Assembly (NCBI GenBank): GCA_907163345.1 | Contig: CAJQUN010000400.1 | Coordinates: 434,001 to 498,000 of the forward strand | Length of the DNA stretch: 64,000 nucleotides | Reading direction: 5' to 3' | Source of the DNA: Haberlea rhodopensis | Taxonomy: Eukaryota; Streptophyta; Magnoliopsida; Lamiales; Gesneriaceae | Part shown: piece after piece, positions 21,383 to 33,535 of the stretch | Layout: every line of letters starts with the position of its first letter | Numbering within the stretch: position 1 is the first letter of the stretch | Position numbers and translations under genes: made by a program | Notes under the pieces: generated by a model | Databases searched by the model: none | What the model was told of the DNA's origin: nothing | What the model saw: the letters and a program-made list of their open reading frames with translations, nothing else

Positions 21383-22132
21383 TTAAGATAAGTCAATTAA
21401 TCCAAGAATTTGACGAAAATAATTAAACTTAGCCTCTGGGAGCGGTTTGGTGAAGATGTCTGCTGCTTGTTGCTCTGTTGAGATGTGTTCGATCCGAATT
21501 TCCTTTTTGCCAACATGATCTCGAATAAAATGATGACGTATATCAATGTGCTTTGTTCGAGAGTGCAAAACTGGATTGTACGTTATAGCGATTGCACTTG
21601 TGTTGTCGCAAAATATCTGAGAGTCAACAGCTTGGATGCCATAGTCTTTGAGCTGGTGTTGAATCCAGAGCATTTGAGCGCAACAGCTTCCAGCGGCTAG
21701 ATACTCTGCTTCAGCTGTGGATGTGGCAATCGATGTCTGCTTTTTACTGAACCAAGAGATCAATCTTTCACCTAGAAATTGACATGTTCCACTGGTGCTT
21801 TTACGATCAATCTTACACCCAGCGTAGTCTGCATCTGAATATCCAATCAAGCTGAAGTTCGAATCTTTGGAGTACCAAAGACCAACGTTCTGAGATCCTT
21901 TTAAGTATTTCAGAATACGCTTGGCAGCAATAAAATGTGATTGCTTTGGTTCTGACTGAAATCTGGCGCACATACAGACTGAGAACATAATATCAGGCCG
22001 GCTCGCTGTAAGATACAATAGCGATCTGATTAGTCCTCTATACATGGTTACTTCAACTGCTGTTCCCCCTTCATCTTTGTCTAACTTGATTGTTGGACTC
22101 ATTGGAGTTGATGCAGTTGAGCATGTTTCCAT
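21383..22132 (-). pseudogene. Copia RNase H and pol C-terminus
   Basis: Degrades the RNA strand of the hybrid. The piece starts where the RT frame is lost (about 22100-22130). It contains SRPDIMFSVCMCARFQ, the RNase H Asp in GYSDADYAGCKIDRKSTSGT, Glu in STAEAEYLA and Asp in FCDNTSAI, then the conserved tail RTKHIDIRHHFIRD and DIFTKPLPE, ending in a natural-looking stop. The domain itself appears complete; only its link to RT is shifted. Confidence 0.9.
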
Positions 22133-23706
22133 TCCAAATCTCTTGAGGAGCTCTTTGGATACTTGGTCTGGTTGATGAAAATACCATTGCTAAGCTGTTT
22201 GACTTGGAGACCCAAAAAGAATGAAAGTTCTCCCATCATGCTCATCTCAAACTGTCCCTGCATTAGCTTAGAAAACTTCTCGCACAATTTGGGGTTAGTT
22301 GACCCAAAGATTATGTCATCAACATAAATCTGAACTAATAGGGTATGTTCCCCCTTAATAAATTTAAATAGAGTTTTATCTACTGAGCCGATCTGAAAAT
22401 CATGGTTCAGCAGAAATTGAGATAGAGTGTCATACCAGGCTCTTGGAGCTTGTTTCAGACCATACACTGCTTTATTCAGTAGATACACATGATTGGGATG
22501 CAAATGGTCTTGAAATCCGGGTGGTTGCTCAATGTAGACTTCTTCCTGAAGCTTTCCATTAAGAAAAGCGCTCTTAATGTCCATCTGATATACTTTGAAG
22601 TCTTTAAAGGCAGCATATGCAAGAAAGATCCGGATGGCTTCAAGTCTGGCGACTGGTGCAAATGATTCAACGAAGTCGATTCCTTCTTCTTGTCTGAATC
22701 CTTGTGCCACCAGTCTGGCTTTGTTTCTAACCACAGTTCCATCTGCATCCAGCTTATTTCTGAAAACCCATCTGGTTCCAATGACAGGCAGATCGCTTGG
22801 TCTGGGGGTTAGACTCCAAACTTGATTTTGTTCGAATTGATTTAGCTCTTCTTGCATGGCCTTAATCCAGTTGAAATCAGTGAGAGCTTCATCGATCTTC
22901 TTAGGTTCCAGAGTAGAGATGAAAGCAGCATGTGTGAATTCATCCATCATCTGTCCTCTGGTTCTGATCGGTGCCGAGGGACTACCAATCACTAGATTGG
23001 GTGGATGCTTCTTAGTCCATCGATAGCTTGACTCTGGATTGTCTGGTCCGGTCGGATGAGTAGTAGCAGCATGATCAGCATCTGCTTTAACATTTGAGTG
23101 AAGAGCATCCGGATCAGCTCGATCTGAGGAAGCTTCAATGGCTTGATCCGGTCTGTCTGGTACTTCTAGTTCTGGTGGATTGTCTCTTGACCTGTTAGCT
23201 ACAATCTCATCATCACTGTTAGCTTCGAGATGGATATTTTCCATCTGATTTTGAATTGATTCTTTGTTGCCCTCAACACATAAGGATTCATCAAAAACTA
23301 CATGAACAGATTCTTCTACAGTTAATGTTCGATTATTAAAAATTCGATAAGCTTTGCTAGATGATGAATATCCTAAAAATATTCCATTATCTGACTTAGC
23401 TTCAAATGCTGTAAGATGATTCTTACCATTGTTATGAACGAAGCATTTACAGCCAAAAACATGAAGGTGAGAAATAGACGGTCTGTTACCAGTCCATATT
23501 TCATATGGGGTAAGGTTCAGCTTCTTGTTGATCATGGACCGATTTTGAGTGTAGCAAGCAGTGTTTACAGCTTCTGCCCAGAACTTTTGCGAAATGCCAG
23601 AATCAGCAAGCATTGTTCTTGCTGTCCTTGAGCGTTCTGTTTCTTCGTTCTGCAACTCCATTCTGTTGAGAAGTTCAAGCGGCTGAAAACTCATGCTTGA
23701 TTCCAT
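22099..23706 (-). pseudogene. Copia integrase C-part and reverse transcriptase
   Basis: Starts in the end of the integrase core (ARTMLADSGISQKFWAEAVN), continues through the integrase C-terminal domain (PYEIWTGNRPSISHLHVFGC) and an acidic linker, then RT: RWVFRNKLDADGTVVRNKAR, VARLEAIRIFLAYAA, DIKSAFLNGKL and catalytic YVDDIIFG. Frames shift at both ends, near 23690 relative to the preceding piece and near 22120 relative to RNase H. Confidence 0.92.
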
Positions 23707-24529
23707 GATCTTCTAGAAAGGATTCAAGATTCTGATTTGAAAACTCAGTGCCTTTGTCACTATGAATCCTGTCTATGCTGGATGATTTCTCGTTCTGAGT
23801 GCGTTTCAGCAGCTTGATCAACTTCGGACCGGTCTGATCTTTACTGCTCAAAAATATAGTCCATGTAAAGCGTGAGTAATCATTAATAACAACAAGAGTA
23901 TACCGCATTCCCCCTAAACTTGTTATTGGTATAGGACCAAACAAGTCCATATGCAATAATTCTAAACAGCGGGAGGAGGATTTGGCATTCTTGTTTTTGA
24001 AGGATGATCTGATCTGTTTGCCCATTTGGCAAGCTTCGCAGATCTTATCCTTAGCAAAATCGATCTTGGGCAGACCGATAACTAAATCATGTTTACACAG
24101 GCTGGAAATGGTCTTAAAGTTTATATGATTCAAGCGTTTATGCCATAGCCAGTGTTTATTATCATTGTTAGCGATGAAACAAGTAGGATTATCAGGTTGA
24201 GCATGATTCCAGTTAATCTTATATGTATATCCATTCCTGATTCCTATGAGCATGGTTATACCGTCTGATGATTTAACAGTGCAAGTGTGTTTGTGAAATT
24301 CTACAGCATAACCATTATCACAGAGTTGACTTATACTAATCAAATTATAGCACAGATTTTCAACTAACAGCACATTATTGATAATAATGTTACCATGGAC
24401 AATCTTACCCTTGCCCACGGTCTTACCCTTTGAGTTATCTTCGAAGATGATCTTGGGTCCAGTGCATTCTGTGACTTCAGAAAGCAGCTCGATGTTTCCA
24501 GTCATGTGACGGGAACACCCACTGTCCAA
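23675..24529 (-). pseudogene. Copia protease and integrase N-part
   Basis: Begins in the protease active site DSGCSRHMTG (its reading frame continues a few codons upstream). The GAG-pre-integrase zinc-binding segment follows (WLWHKRLNHINFKTI, CEACQMGKQ), then the integrase core with Asp in HMDLFGPIP and Asp in IHSDKGTEF. The frame breaks just before the catalytic Glu region, at about 23690. Confidence 0.9.
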
Positions 24530-24594
24530 ATACCAGTCTGATGCGAGTTTCTTCGGTACCTGTCATCAAATATAATTATTGTTGGTACCCAATC

Positions 24595-25433
24595 CTATTT
24601 GGGTCCAGAACGGATTAGCCCTTTGGGAACCCACACCTGTATCAGCTTCAATGGCTTGTGTGTGTAAGGTGTGCTGTGTGCTGGTCTGTTTCGATGTTGT
24701 GTGTGATAATGTGTGCGCTGTGGAAACCTTTGATTCTCATAAGGTAGTCTATATCTTCGTTGAATCGGTTTCGAATTGTAGTAATTGTATTGTCTTCCTT
24801 GCCTCAGATCTTGCACCTTTGGATTTGGTCTGATAGACGCAAATCTTGCTGATGCCTTTTCTTTGGCTTGGCAACATAACCAATTCCTTTTCTCAGATTT
24901 TGATTCACGTAAGAGACTCCTGTTTGAATCTTAGGTGCTTCAGTCTCATATACTGTGTTGGATTTAACAAATGTCATTTGTTTGACTTGGTTCTTTACCA
25001 GCAACAGCTCAGATTCATCTTTGGTGCATTCTTTGGTGTCAAAGCCTATGCCGGTGAAATCACCGACGTTTCTTTGAACCTCTTGTAATTCTTCGAAGGA
25101 TGTTCTGGATTTTGTCCATGTTTTGAATATATGAGAGAGCTTAGCATTTTGTGTGCTAATTCTCTTGTTTTCTTCATGGAGCTGATCATAAGAGATTTTC
25201 AGCTTATTCAGCTCGATCTGGAGATTGTTGCACTCACCCTGCTCAGAGCAGCTTGGTTTATTGTGCTCATCCATTTGATCACTGACTTTAGCTTTATTCT
25301 TCTCAAATGATTCAGCTAAGATCCTATAATCATTAGCCATGTCTTGTAGTGCGGACATGAGCTCTTCTCGTGTAAATTCATTTGAGTCAAGATCATATAC
25401 CTCGTCTGTCTGACTCATCTCTTCGTCTGCCAT
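24595..25433 (-). pseudogene. C-terminal part of Copia Gag
   Basis: Two overlapping frames. 24804-25433 (starts MADEEMSQTDEVYDL) is an acidic Glu/Lys/Leu-rich region with heptad character, probably a coiled coil. The 24595-24816 frame is Tyr/Arg/His-rich and ends VWVPKGLIRSGPK, a form common at Gag-protease borders of large Copia elements. Frames differ between the two and from the N-terminal part, so at least two indels have broken Gag here. Confidence 0.75.
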
Positions 25434-25531
25434 AAGACATTGAATATCTTCTTCGCTTTCGCTGGAAGAATATTCAGAGCTTTCCGAGTCTGAGTCTGTC
25501 TGAGCCCATTTGTTGTTTCCTTCTTCAGCTA

Positions 25532-26521
25532 CTAGGACTTTTTGGGATTTTCCATGATTCTTGCGGTCTTTGTAGTGCTTCTTCTTCCTATCATCATGAT
25601 GCTTCTCTTTCCGTTCTTCTTTCTTCGGTCTGGTGCAATCTGCAATAAATGTCCGGTCTTACCACAATTGTAGCAAGCCTGATCGTTAACAGTATCATCT
25701 TTTCTTGATTTATAATGATGAGAGGGTTTGAAGTTCCTCTTATTCTTAGACATGAATTTACCAAATTTCTTGATAAATAATGACATAGCATCATTACTTA
25801 TCTGTTCAGCGGATCGGTCTGATGTTGAAGCGATCTGGTCTGGAATGGCTGCCAGGGCCTTGTTTGGTTGAGAGATGAATGGATCTGCTTCACCTCTGCT
25901 TATCAGTTCAAACTCATAGGCCTTAAGATCTGCAAACAGATCATGAAGTTCAACCTTGTTAAGATCTTTTGATTCCCTCATGGCAATGGTCTTAACATCC
26001 CATTCCTTTGGCAGAGCTCTCATAACTTTCAGAGCGATCTCTCTGTTAGAATATTCCTTCCCTAGACCATTCAGTTCATTTATGATGCCAGTGACTCTTT
26101 CATCAAACTCATTTAGAGTTTCTCCACTTTTCATCTTTATGCTCTCAAATATTTGAAGAGCAACAGTTAACTTGTTTTCTTTGGTCTGGTCGTTGCCTTC
26201 ACATAGCTGTGCTATCTTCTCCCAAATTTCTTTGGCAGTAGAGCACATTTTGATTTTGCTGAACATGTTCTTGTCCAGTGTCTTGAACAAGATGTCTTTG
26301 GCAACGTTGTCAAGATTTGCTTTCTTTCTTTCCTCATTCGTCCAGAGGGATCTGTCCTTATCTACCATTTGTGGTTCACCACCAGTAATGGCGACTGCTG
26401 TATTTATTTTTTGAATCTTCATTGGTCCATCAGTGATGACGAACCACATATCGTCATCCTGAGCTACCAGATGAGCTTGCATTCTGATTCTCCAGTCATC
26501 ATAGTCTTCTTTTGAGAACAT
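25532..26521 (-). pseudogene. N-terminal and central Copia Gag
   Basis: The likely start is ATG at 26521, giving MFSKEDYDDWRIRMQAHLVA; the open frame reaches further upstream through the primer site but that part cannot be protein in a normal transcript. The UBN2-type Gag body follows (KEIWEKIAQLCEGNDQTKENK, NEFDERVTGIINELNGLG, KVMRALPKEWDVKTIAM). The zinc knuckle begins CYNCGKTGH but a frameshift removes its last Cys, after which the frame runs to a stop near 25532. Confidence 0.88.
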
Positions 26522-26579
26522 AGGGATTTTGTTGAATGATGCATCAGCTCGAGTGATTTTGTGCTGATTAAGATGACCT

Positions 26580-26591
26580 GCTCTGATACCA
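26580..26591 (-). other. Primer-binding site of the Copia element
   Basis: Minus strand TGGTATCAGAGC, two bases after the 5' LTR end (CCTAACA AG). Confidence 0.9.
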
Positions 26592-26593
26592 CT

Positions 26594-27760
26594 TGTTAGG
26601 ATCGGTCCGGAGTGTTTAGAGGGGGGGAGAATGAACACTCCTTCTAAAAATTAATCCTTCGTGATTTCTTTCAGATTAGTGAAAGAAATCTGTTTCTTAA
26701 TCAATTCTTGTACAAAACAGACCACTGAAAATATAAGTGCGGAACGGTCTGTTCTTGTATGTAAGAACGGCTCGATGGCTAGTGAGAAAGAACGAGTGCA
26801 GAAATAAGATACACAGGATATGTTTCTGGAAGTTCGAAGGTGGTGTAATCCTTCTACGTCTCCCCTTCTTCCAATTAAGGAAGGTTTATACTAGAAGACT
26901 TTGATTTATACAATCCTGTTGTACAAACCCGATTCAGACTGGATTTACCTCACTACCAATCTGAAACTCCTAGTCACTCAATCTGCTCAGACACACTCTG
27001 TCTGACAGTTACAATATGTTTCTCACTTCTATTTTCAACACAGAAAACACAAGATGCGCACAGTGATCCTAAATGATCAAATGTTACAAAGAAAACGTGC
27101 TTGAGAATGATTTCAGCTCGAGAGCTTCTGAACTTGTAAGCTTGTGCTGTTTTTGCTTTCTTGTGCGTTTTTCAATTGATCAGCGAGAGTCAGTAGCTAG
27201 AGTCAGTAAGTTCCTTTTGTTGCATCCTTTTATAGTTGAAGGTACCAACGACATTATTTCCTTTAATGTGCAACTTTGACTCTTCAGTCTTCTTCTTCAG
27301 GATACTTGCCGTTCTGGTTCATACTTTCGGCGACTGTCAGGTAAGCTACTCTTTGTCTTCTTACCTATTATGGCAATCTTCAGTCTTTGGTCCTTTGTAG
27401 CATTAATTACAACATTAAATGCTACAATAAATAGCCGTTAATGATTCGGACTGAGGAGCCATTTTGTATATATCCTAAGCTGCTCTGATCTGATAAAGAT
27501 AGAGATCGATCTGAAGCTTCGGTTTAGTCAGTCTGATATTCATCGATCCGGTCTGATAAGTAATGTGTCTTATCAGCTTGTACTTTTGTTGAGCGGTCGA
27601 TCTGGTCAGCCTGATTACCTTCGATCCGGTCTGATATGCTTTGTCATCTTATCAGCTTGATCTGTTTTGGGCGATCGTTCTGGTCAGTCTGATTTCTCTC
27701 GATCCGGTCTGATATGTTTTGTCATCTTTAAAATCTCATTGATAAGATCCGGGACTAACA
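26594..27760 (-). repeat. 5' LTR of the Copia element
   Basis: 1167 bp. Ends at TAAGG (27761-27765), the target duplication. Promoter copy, with its TATA box at 27227-27234. Confidence 0.93.
27227..27234 (-). promoter_or_regulatory. TATA box of the Copia 5' LTR
   Basis: TATAAAAG on the minus strand (CTATAAAAGG), about 530 bases into the LTR and downstream of the 78-bp U3 repeats. Confidence 0.75.
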
Positions 27761-28299
27761 TAAGGTCTGAAAATCTCTCTAAAGAGGCTAATTTTCGAGT
27801 ATTAAGAGGTGTGGAGGCTGATGGGGTAGGTTAGAGCCTATGTAGGAAGGAAAGAAATCAAGAATCCAATCTTTCCAAAACACTGCTGGCGATCGATCAC
27901 CATAAGGTGGAGATCGATCGCTAGATCTTTTTTTTTGACGATTTTCCTTAGACGATCGATCGCCACTTTTCTCGTGATCGGTCGCCTCTTTTGTCGTGAT
28001 CGATCGCCACTTCGTGAATTTTGTTGCTCAACTTTCTGTACATAGGCGATCGATTGCCTCCTTCATGCGGTCGATCGCCTCTGCTAAAATTACATTTTTA
28101 GCATTTTTCTTGATCTACATTGAGTCCTTACTAGCTCCAAAGTTTTTCTTGATCTTTTATTCGCCTTAGTTAGCTCGATTTCTTCGATTCCACCTATTAC
28201 ACAAATATACGATTAGGTAGCATATGTATCAAATTATCCATCCAAACATACCAAATCGTAAACAAGTGAACGCAATAGATGTGTCTATTTCTAGTCACA
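27761..28299 (-). repeat. 5' start part of the Athila-type LTR of element C
   Basis: Minus strand LTR start TGTGACTAG at 28299, right after a polypurine tract. With 16431-17075 it makes a 3' LTR of about 1.18 kb once the Copia insertion and target duplication are removed. Carries a CGATCGATCG cluster. Confidence 0.8.
27888..28080. repeat. CGATCGATCG palindrome cluster in element C LTR
   Basis: Six or more copies of GCGATCGATCGC-type motifs, some with one base changed (GATCGATCACC, GATCGGTCGCC, CGATCGATTGCC), 200-410 bases from the LTR start. Confidence 0.8.
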
Positions 28300-28315
28300 T
28301 CAAACTCCCCCATAC
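28300..28315 (-). other. Polypurine tract at the element C 3' LTR
   Basis: Minus strand GTATGGGGGAGTTTGA abutting the LTR start TGTGACTAG. Confidence 0.8.
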
Positions 28316-29716
28316 TTACTCTTTACTCGACCTCGAGTAAATCAGATAAAACTACCATATTTTTGCTTGGCTCATAGCATCATAACAAACTAACTTGTTC
28401 TCACTTTAATGCCTCAACAATTTTAAACATGCATAGTAATGAAAGGCGGTGAAAAGTTAATAATGGAACAAGTTCAATCCCTAAACATCTCATACTCACA
28501 AAGTAGTGAACGTGTGTGTGTGGTCATAAACAAGTGTTGTGAACAAATTATAGATCCAAAGGATGCAAATTCACAATAGTTCAAGTCATACACTAACATA
28601 AGTATAAGTTTACTTGCACACTCTTCTCCACTATCTTAGCCACTTTGCAAACATAAATCAAGTAGGTCTTTATTAGCTTGTAGTGTGGCCTAGGTATTGG
28701 CTTATGAAAGAAAGGTAATGATATATCAAGTAAGAGAGTATGATGATATGCACACTAAAAGCTTCTCTTCTTGCTTGAATTTTTCAACTATTGTTTCAAC
28801 ATTTTTTTTTTCTTTTGTGCATTGGCTCCCCTTGGAGTCATATTTTTATCTATTTTCTCAAGGCATCCCTTTTCTTTCATGCATTTCATTCTTTTCATAA
28901 TGAAGCTCACAAACGTTTTAATCATTGATTACTTAAGTGCATGTGAATGAAACGCATCATACTCCCTTCAAAGGTGTGGATAGAATTCATATTAGGCTCA
29001 TTAGGGAATGATGATAATCTAGTCAAAGAATGTCGAATGGGGGTCTTTTGTATGCTTAGCATACAATCATTCTTTTGCATTAAAGCTCAAAAAGGGTACT
29101 AGTGATTGATTTTCTTTACATGGTAGGTTTGAAAGGCTCAAACGCATCAAAGATTGCCTATATCACTTTCATGTTTGCAAGCAGTCTAGACATACGCCTC
29201 AAAGAGCATGTAGTTAAGTTCTAGCATGTATTAGAGACTTTTTAAGACTATCACAAAGTTCACACAATCTTCACTAAGCTATGCACACTTCACAAGTCAT
29301 GACAATAACGTGCTCAAAATATTCAACTACTAAGTTAAAGTAAAAGTTTCATTATAGCTCAAAGTGTTCCAAGGTTAACAATTCACCTATATTCAAAAGC
29401 ATGCATGATATCAATTAGGTTTCATCATGGGCTAGTGACTCTAAGCATCCGTTCATTACTTAACTATGAGCTCAAAATTTTCAAATTTTTCGATTTTTTT
29501 GTAATTTTTTTATTAGAAAAGCAATAACACACCACTAATCCCTCCCCCATACTTAAATCTTACATTGTCCCCAATGTAAGGCAAAAATACAAGAAAAGAG
29601 AAAAGTCTAACTACTAAAGTAAAAAAAGTAAAAGGGAGAAAGGAAACTAACTCCCCTTGGGTTACCTCCCAAGCAGCGCCTCTGTTTAACGTCGGTGGCC
29701 CAACGCCAGTCCTCTA
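28316..29716 (-). other. Element C 3' untranslated spacer with a second purine tract
   Basis: No ORF of interest. A purine tract AAGTATGGGGGAGGGATTAG lies at about 29535-29554, and a second one is next to the LTR. The stretch shares blocks with 33950-34650 (for example TTTGAGCCTTTC and the ACTAGT...TTGAGCTT region), so both are the long post-coding spacer of the same Athila-type group. Confidence 0.6.
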
Positions 29717-30910
29717 TCAAGGTGGGTGATGCGATGTCGATCTATCTTTCCTCTTCCACCTCAATATCTTCTTAACTCCTCTAAATTTTGGTTTGTTCGC
29801 CTTTGAGTGGGCGTCTTCAGTCTTTGTTCCTCCTTCAACATATGTGGCTTGTTGTGGTCGATCCGGAACCTGTATCTTTTTAATGGTATGATCCTGCAAG
29901 TGAGAAGAGAGAGGGTCAGCAGTATCATGTGTAGATAAAGTAGCAATAGTATGAACAGTATGCACAGGGCTCGAATCCATACCTCCTTTGTCATCAAGGC
30001 CATCAGTAGCCTTTCCCATCTCCCACAATTCATCATCATCAAAATCAAAACCATATGCATCATTTATATCAATAGCGTAACTAGCATGCTCATGAGTTTT
30101 AATGGGTTCATAGATATTAAATTTTGCACTTTCACCATTAAACTCCATTGTTAACAGGCCGCTATTCACGTCGATCACAGATTTTGATGTTTTCAAGAAT
30201 GGTCTCCCTAAAAGAATAGGGCTAGATGGATCACCATTTTCCATGTCTAAGACATAGAAATCGGCAGGAAAAACCAAATTCTCTACATGCACTAGTACGG
30301 CCTCTACTATCCCCCTATGTATAACCGTGGACCTATCAGCTAATTGAATCACAGTGTTGTCTCGTTTTAAAGGTCCAGGTTTTAGTTGAGTGTAGATTGA
30401 GTAAGGCATGACATTAATGGAAGATCCTAAATCTAGCATTGCCTTCTCAATTCTAGTGGTTCCAATCACACAAGGGATAGAGAACATACCGGGGTCCTTA
30501 CACTTTGTGGGAATGCTTCTTTGGATGTCCGCGGAAACATTCTCACCTAACTCGATCTTGGGGCACCCTTTGCCTTTCTTGTTCTTACCAACTTTCCATA
30601 CCTCCTTCAAAAATCCAGTATATCGAGGCACTTTCATCATGGTATCTTGTAGTGGGACATTTTCCTCGCAGCGTCGGAAAGTGTCATAGAGTCCCTTAAG
30701 TCCAGCTTCTCTCCTATTATCCTTCAATGCAAGGGGGAATGGAGGTTCAATTTTATATTCACGGAATGGAGGGGACTTACCTCGTGGTTCCTCGTCTTGC
30801 ATGGGCTCTTCAACGTCCTTCTCTTCCTTCATTTCTCTGTTCTTTGGTGGCGTCAGTACCACCTTTTCCTTATCTTCATCGCTACTCGTCTTCAAAGTGA
30901 TTGCTCTCAC
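29717..30910 (-). pseudogene. Athila-type protease region (element C), 397 codons open
   Basis: Starts where Gag would end (VRAITLK) and runs through an acidic linker, then PRYTGFLKEVW, KCKDPGMFSIPCVIG and the aspartic protease motif LDLGSSINVMPYSIY. The second half (VENLVFPADFYVLDMEN, SPILLGRPFLKTSKSVIDV) completes the protease. No RT, RNase H or integrase follows: the ORF ends in a basic tail and the post-coding spacer begins at once. The element therefore lost pol but kept an open protease. Its N-terminus is cut at an inversion breakpoint (CTCACATTC, 30906-30914). Confidence 0.85.
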
Positions 30911-30921
30911 ATTCTAAAAAA

Positions 30922-31402
30922 CAATTGGATAATTAATTCTAACGGCTGTAGTTTTTATTGATTAGATTCATCAAGCTTACTAGTTTTGAGAATATCATTG
31001 ATTTAATCTTAACGGCTGTAGTTTTGGTTAAAGATTTGATAAGAGTTGAATTGAATGCTGTTTTCTTTTTGACCAAGATTAAGGTAAGTAAGGAATTAAG
31101 TTTTCAATTGATGAATAATTGAATGAATTCATAAGTTTAGTAATTTGATGATCAAGTGAATAATTTCCAAAGGTAAAGTTGACCGAAAACCAAGAATCGC
31201 TTCTTAATCTTGATAAACTAGTTAATTGTTCGCTTTCGTTTAATTTAGTTATAGTTAAACAAATTCAATAACCCCCTAGTTTGATACTTGTTTGCATAAA
31301 AGTATTCACTTCCCTGTGGGATCGATCCCTACTCACGCTACTACATATTTACTGTTATTAACTTGAGAGGGTTAATTTGGGCGTACGCGATAAACGCTAC
31401 CA
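30922..31402 (+). repeat. 3' part of an Athila-type LTR, inverted block X
   Basis: Plus orientation, ends GATAAACGCTACCA. It is the same LTR family as 16431-17075 (opposite strand). The 5' part of the LTR is missing; the block starts abruptly at CAATTGGATAATT after a short A-rich junction. Confidence 0.8.
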
Positions 31403-31407
31403 AATAT

Positions 31408-31423
31408 TGGCGCCATTGCCGGG
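31408..31423 (+). other. Athila/Tat-type primer-binding site (block X)
   Basis: TGGCGCCATTGCCGGG five bases after the LTR end, the usual form for Athila/Tat elements (attributed to tRNA-Asp or similar primers). One base differs from the common GTTGCC form. Confidence 0.8.
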
Positions 31424-31498
31424 AAAGGCAATTACTTTTGTGTTAACGTCGTTTTATTTATTTCGTTTTATACTACTGTGGTTTGTTGATGAATACAG

Positions 31499-32185
31499 GT
31501 GAACCCTCTGATCACGAAGAGAATATTTACTACGAGGACACTACATCGGAGAATAAGAGAAGCACGATTACTTGAGAAAGAAGAAGAGAGGAACATGATG
31601 GCTGCAAATCAAAGTTTGAGGCAGTTGGCGAATCCTAACTTGGATCAACAACCTCTCTGCATCACTTTCCCTGCTCTCGCAAATAACGTAAATTTCGAAC
31701 TCAAATCTGGTTTGATTCATTTATTGCCATCTTTTCATGGTCTTGCAGGTGAGAACCCGCACAAGCACTTGATGGAGTTCATCGTGGTATGCACTACTAT
31801 GAAGCCAGCTGGCATAACGGAGGAGCAAATCAAACTACGTGCCTTTCCATTCTCGCTAAAGGATGCTGCAAAGGATTGGCTATTCTACTTATCCTCTGGA
31901 TCAATCACCACGTGGACTGATTTACAAAGAGTCTTCCTTGAGAAGTACTTTCCAGCTTCAAGGTCGACTAACTCGAGGAAAGAAATCTACGATGTGAAGC
32001 AATACCAAGAGGAGTCATTACATGAGTACTGGGAACGGTTTAAGAAGTTGTGTGCAAGCTGCCCACAACATCAGATAAGTGAACACTTGTTAATTCAATA
32101 TTTCTATGAAGGTTTGCTTTCTGGTGACAGGAACTTAGTGGATGCGGCGAGCGGAGGAGCTTTCATTGACAAGACAGCGGAGTAG
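31499..32185 (+). pseudogene. Athila-type Gag, block X
   Basis: Gag body of Athila elements: LCITFPALANNVNFELKSGL, HLMEFIVVCTTMKPAGITEE, LRAFPFSLKDAAKDWLFYL, WTDLQRVFLEKYFPASRS, LHEYWERFKKLCASCPQHQI and LLIQYFYEGLL. The first ATG inside the frame is at 31595; translation could begin upstream at a spliced junction because ATACAG|GT occurs just before. TAG at 32183 interrupts the frame where other copies continue. Confidence 0.87.
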
Positions 32186-32798
32186 GCAAGGAACTTAATA
32201 GCTAACATGACGGCCAACTCCCAATAATTTGGACATGTTAGCCATGGACAACCGCAAAGAAAAGAGGTAAATGTATCCAATTTGGAACAACAACTGATTG
32301 ATCTAACTTTTCTTGTGCGTAATCTTGCAGGAGGCAACGTGGGGAAGATGAAGCCGTGTGGAATCTGTCTAGCTGTGAACCATCCCACTGATGCATGTCC
32401 CTCACTACAAGAGACATCCACTGAGCACATGAATGCAGCGGGAGGATTCCCAGGGCCACCACAAAGGGGCTATGACAACCCCTCGAGCAATTACAATCAA
32501 GGGTGGAGGGATCATCCGAACCAAGGATATGGGAACCCACAGATGCACCAACCTCCACCCTATAGACCACCATATCAAAGACATCCACCACCTCTAGTGC
32601 ATTCTCCTTCTGACAGGTTAGAAATATTATTAAAGTTATTGCTGAAAATAGCTTACAATTTCAACATGAGACGAGGGCAAGCAATCAGAGTTTAACTACG
32701 CAAATAGGACAATTGGTGACTTCGCTCAATAAGCTTGAAACGAGCATGTCAAATGGACTACCGTCACAGCCAATTGTGAACCCAAGGGAGAATGTGAG
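32186..32798 (+). pseudogene. Athila-type Gag C-terminus with zinc knuckle, block X
   Basis: Continues Gag in broken frames. 32282-32695 has C-x2-C-x4-H-x4-C (CGICLAVNHPTDAC), then a Pro/Gln/Tyr-rich stretch. 32700-32798 still encodes recognisable Gag tail (TQIGQLVTSLNKLETSMSNG). It stops at GAATGTGAG, exactly where the protease ORF at 30914 begins on the other strand. Confidence 0.8.
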
Positions 32799-33535
32799 TA
32801 TGCGGTGTACCAGAAGAAGAATCTGATACGGGAACGGGGAATGGACACGAGCAAGCTCGGCTGTGCTGTGATCCAAGAGGCACTCCGGCGAGAGTGGTAT
32901 ACTTTTGTTCGCCAACCACGAGATGTGGTGGTTTCTTTAGTCAGGGAGTTTTACTCCAACCTCCGGGCACAGAACCACATTGAAGCCAACGTTGTCTCTG
33001 TACGGTAACAACCAGTTCTTTTTGATTCACAGGCTATCAATGCGCTATATAACATGCCAAACATTCTGGAGGATGACTATTCCATATATTGCCGGAATCA
33101 CATTGACTTGGATGCTATTTTGTCCACCATATGTGTAGAGGGAACTCAATGGCGACTGAACGCCGACGGAAAGCCACAGTTGGTATTGATATCAGATCTG
33201 AAGGAGGAGGCCAATGCTTGGTTTTCATTTATTGTAGCTCGAGTCATGCCATCGACTCACACATCGGAAGTCACAAAGGACCGAGCTATACTTGTATATG
33301 CCATAGTTATCGGACTCACGATAGATCTCAGACGTCTTGTCGAGGCAGCCATCCGGAACTACACTCGCGGCCCTGCCACTTCTGGTATGTCATGCCCCTC
33401 CACTATCACCTCTTTGTGCAAGTATGTGGAAGTTGTCTGGGACTCCGCAGAAGAGGCAATTCCACCGAAGGCATTATTCATGGTCGATCATCCTGCACCA
33501 GCCAGAGTCAGACGGATGGCACAACCATGACCTAG
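32799..33535 (+). pseudogene. Env-like / plant-transposon-domain ORF, C-terminal part (block Y)
   Basis: Plus-strand frames 32805-33008 and 33054-33530 give a protein rich in Arg and Leu: MDTSKLGCAVIQEALRREW, LVREFYSNLRAQNHIEANVV, ALYNMPNILEDDYSIYCRN, then TKDRAILVYAIVIGLTIDL. This resembles the 'putative plant transposon protein' domain found downstream of pol in Athila-type elements, often called env-like. A stop/frame change separates the two frames at about 33006. No membrane or fusion signature is visible. The N-terminal part lies on the opposite strand at 34653-34760. Confidence 0.7.

Larger units (their letters stand above)
17076..27760 (-). mobile_element. SIRE/Maximus-like Copia element, 10,685 bp
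   Basis: LTRs of 1187 and 1167 bp start TGTTAGTCCCGG and end CCTAACA (minus strand). Target duplication TAAGG at 17071-17075 and 27761-27765. The order LTR, iMet primer site, Gag, PR-INT-RT-RH, a long extra ORF, polypurine tract AAAAAGGGGAATT, LTR is that of the large SIRE/Maximus Copia group. Gag and pol are broken by several frameshifts, the extra ORF is open. About ten substitutions and one 20-bp indel separate the LTRs, so insertion was fairly recent. Confidence 0.93.
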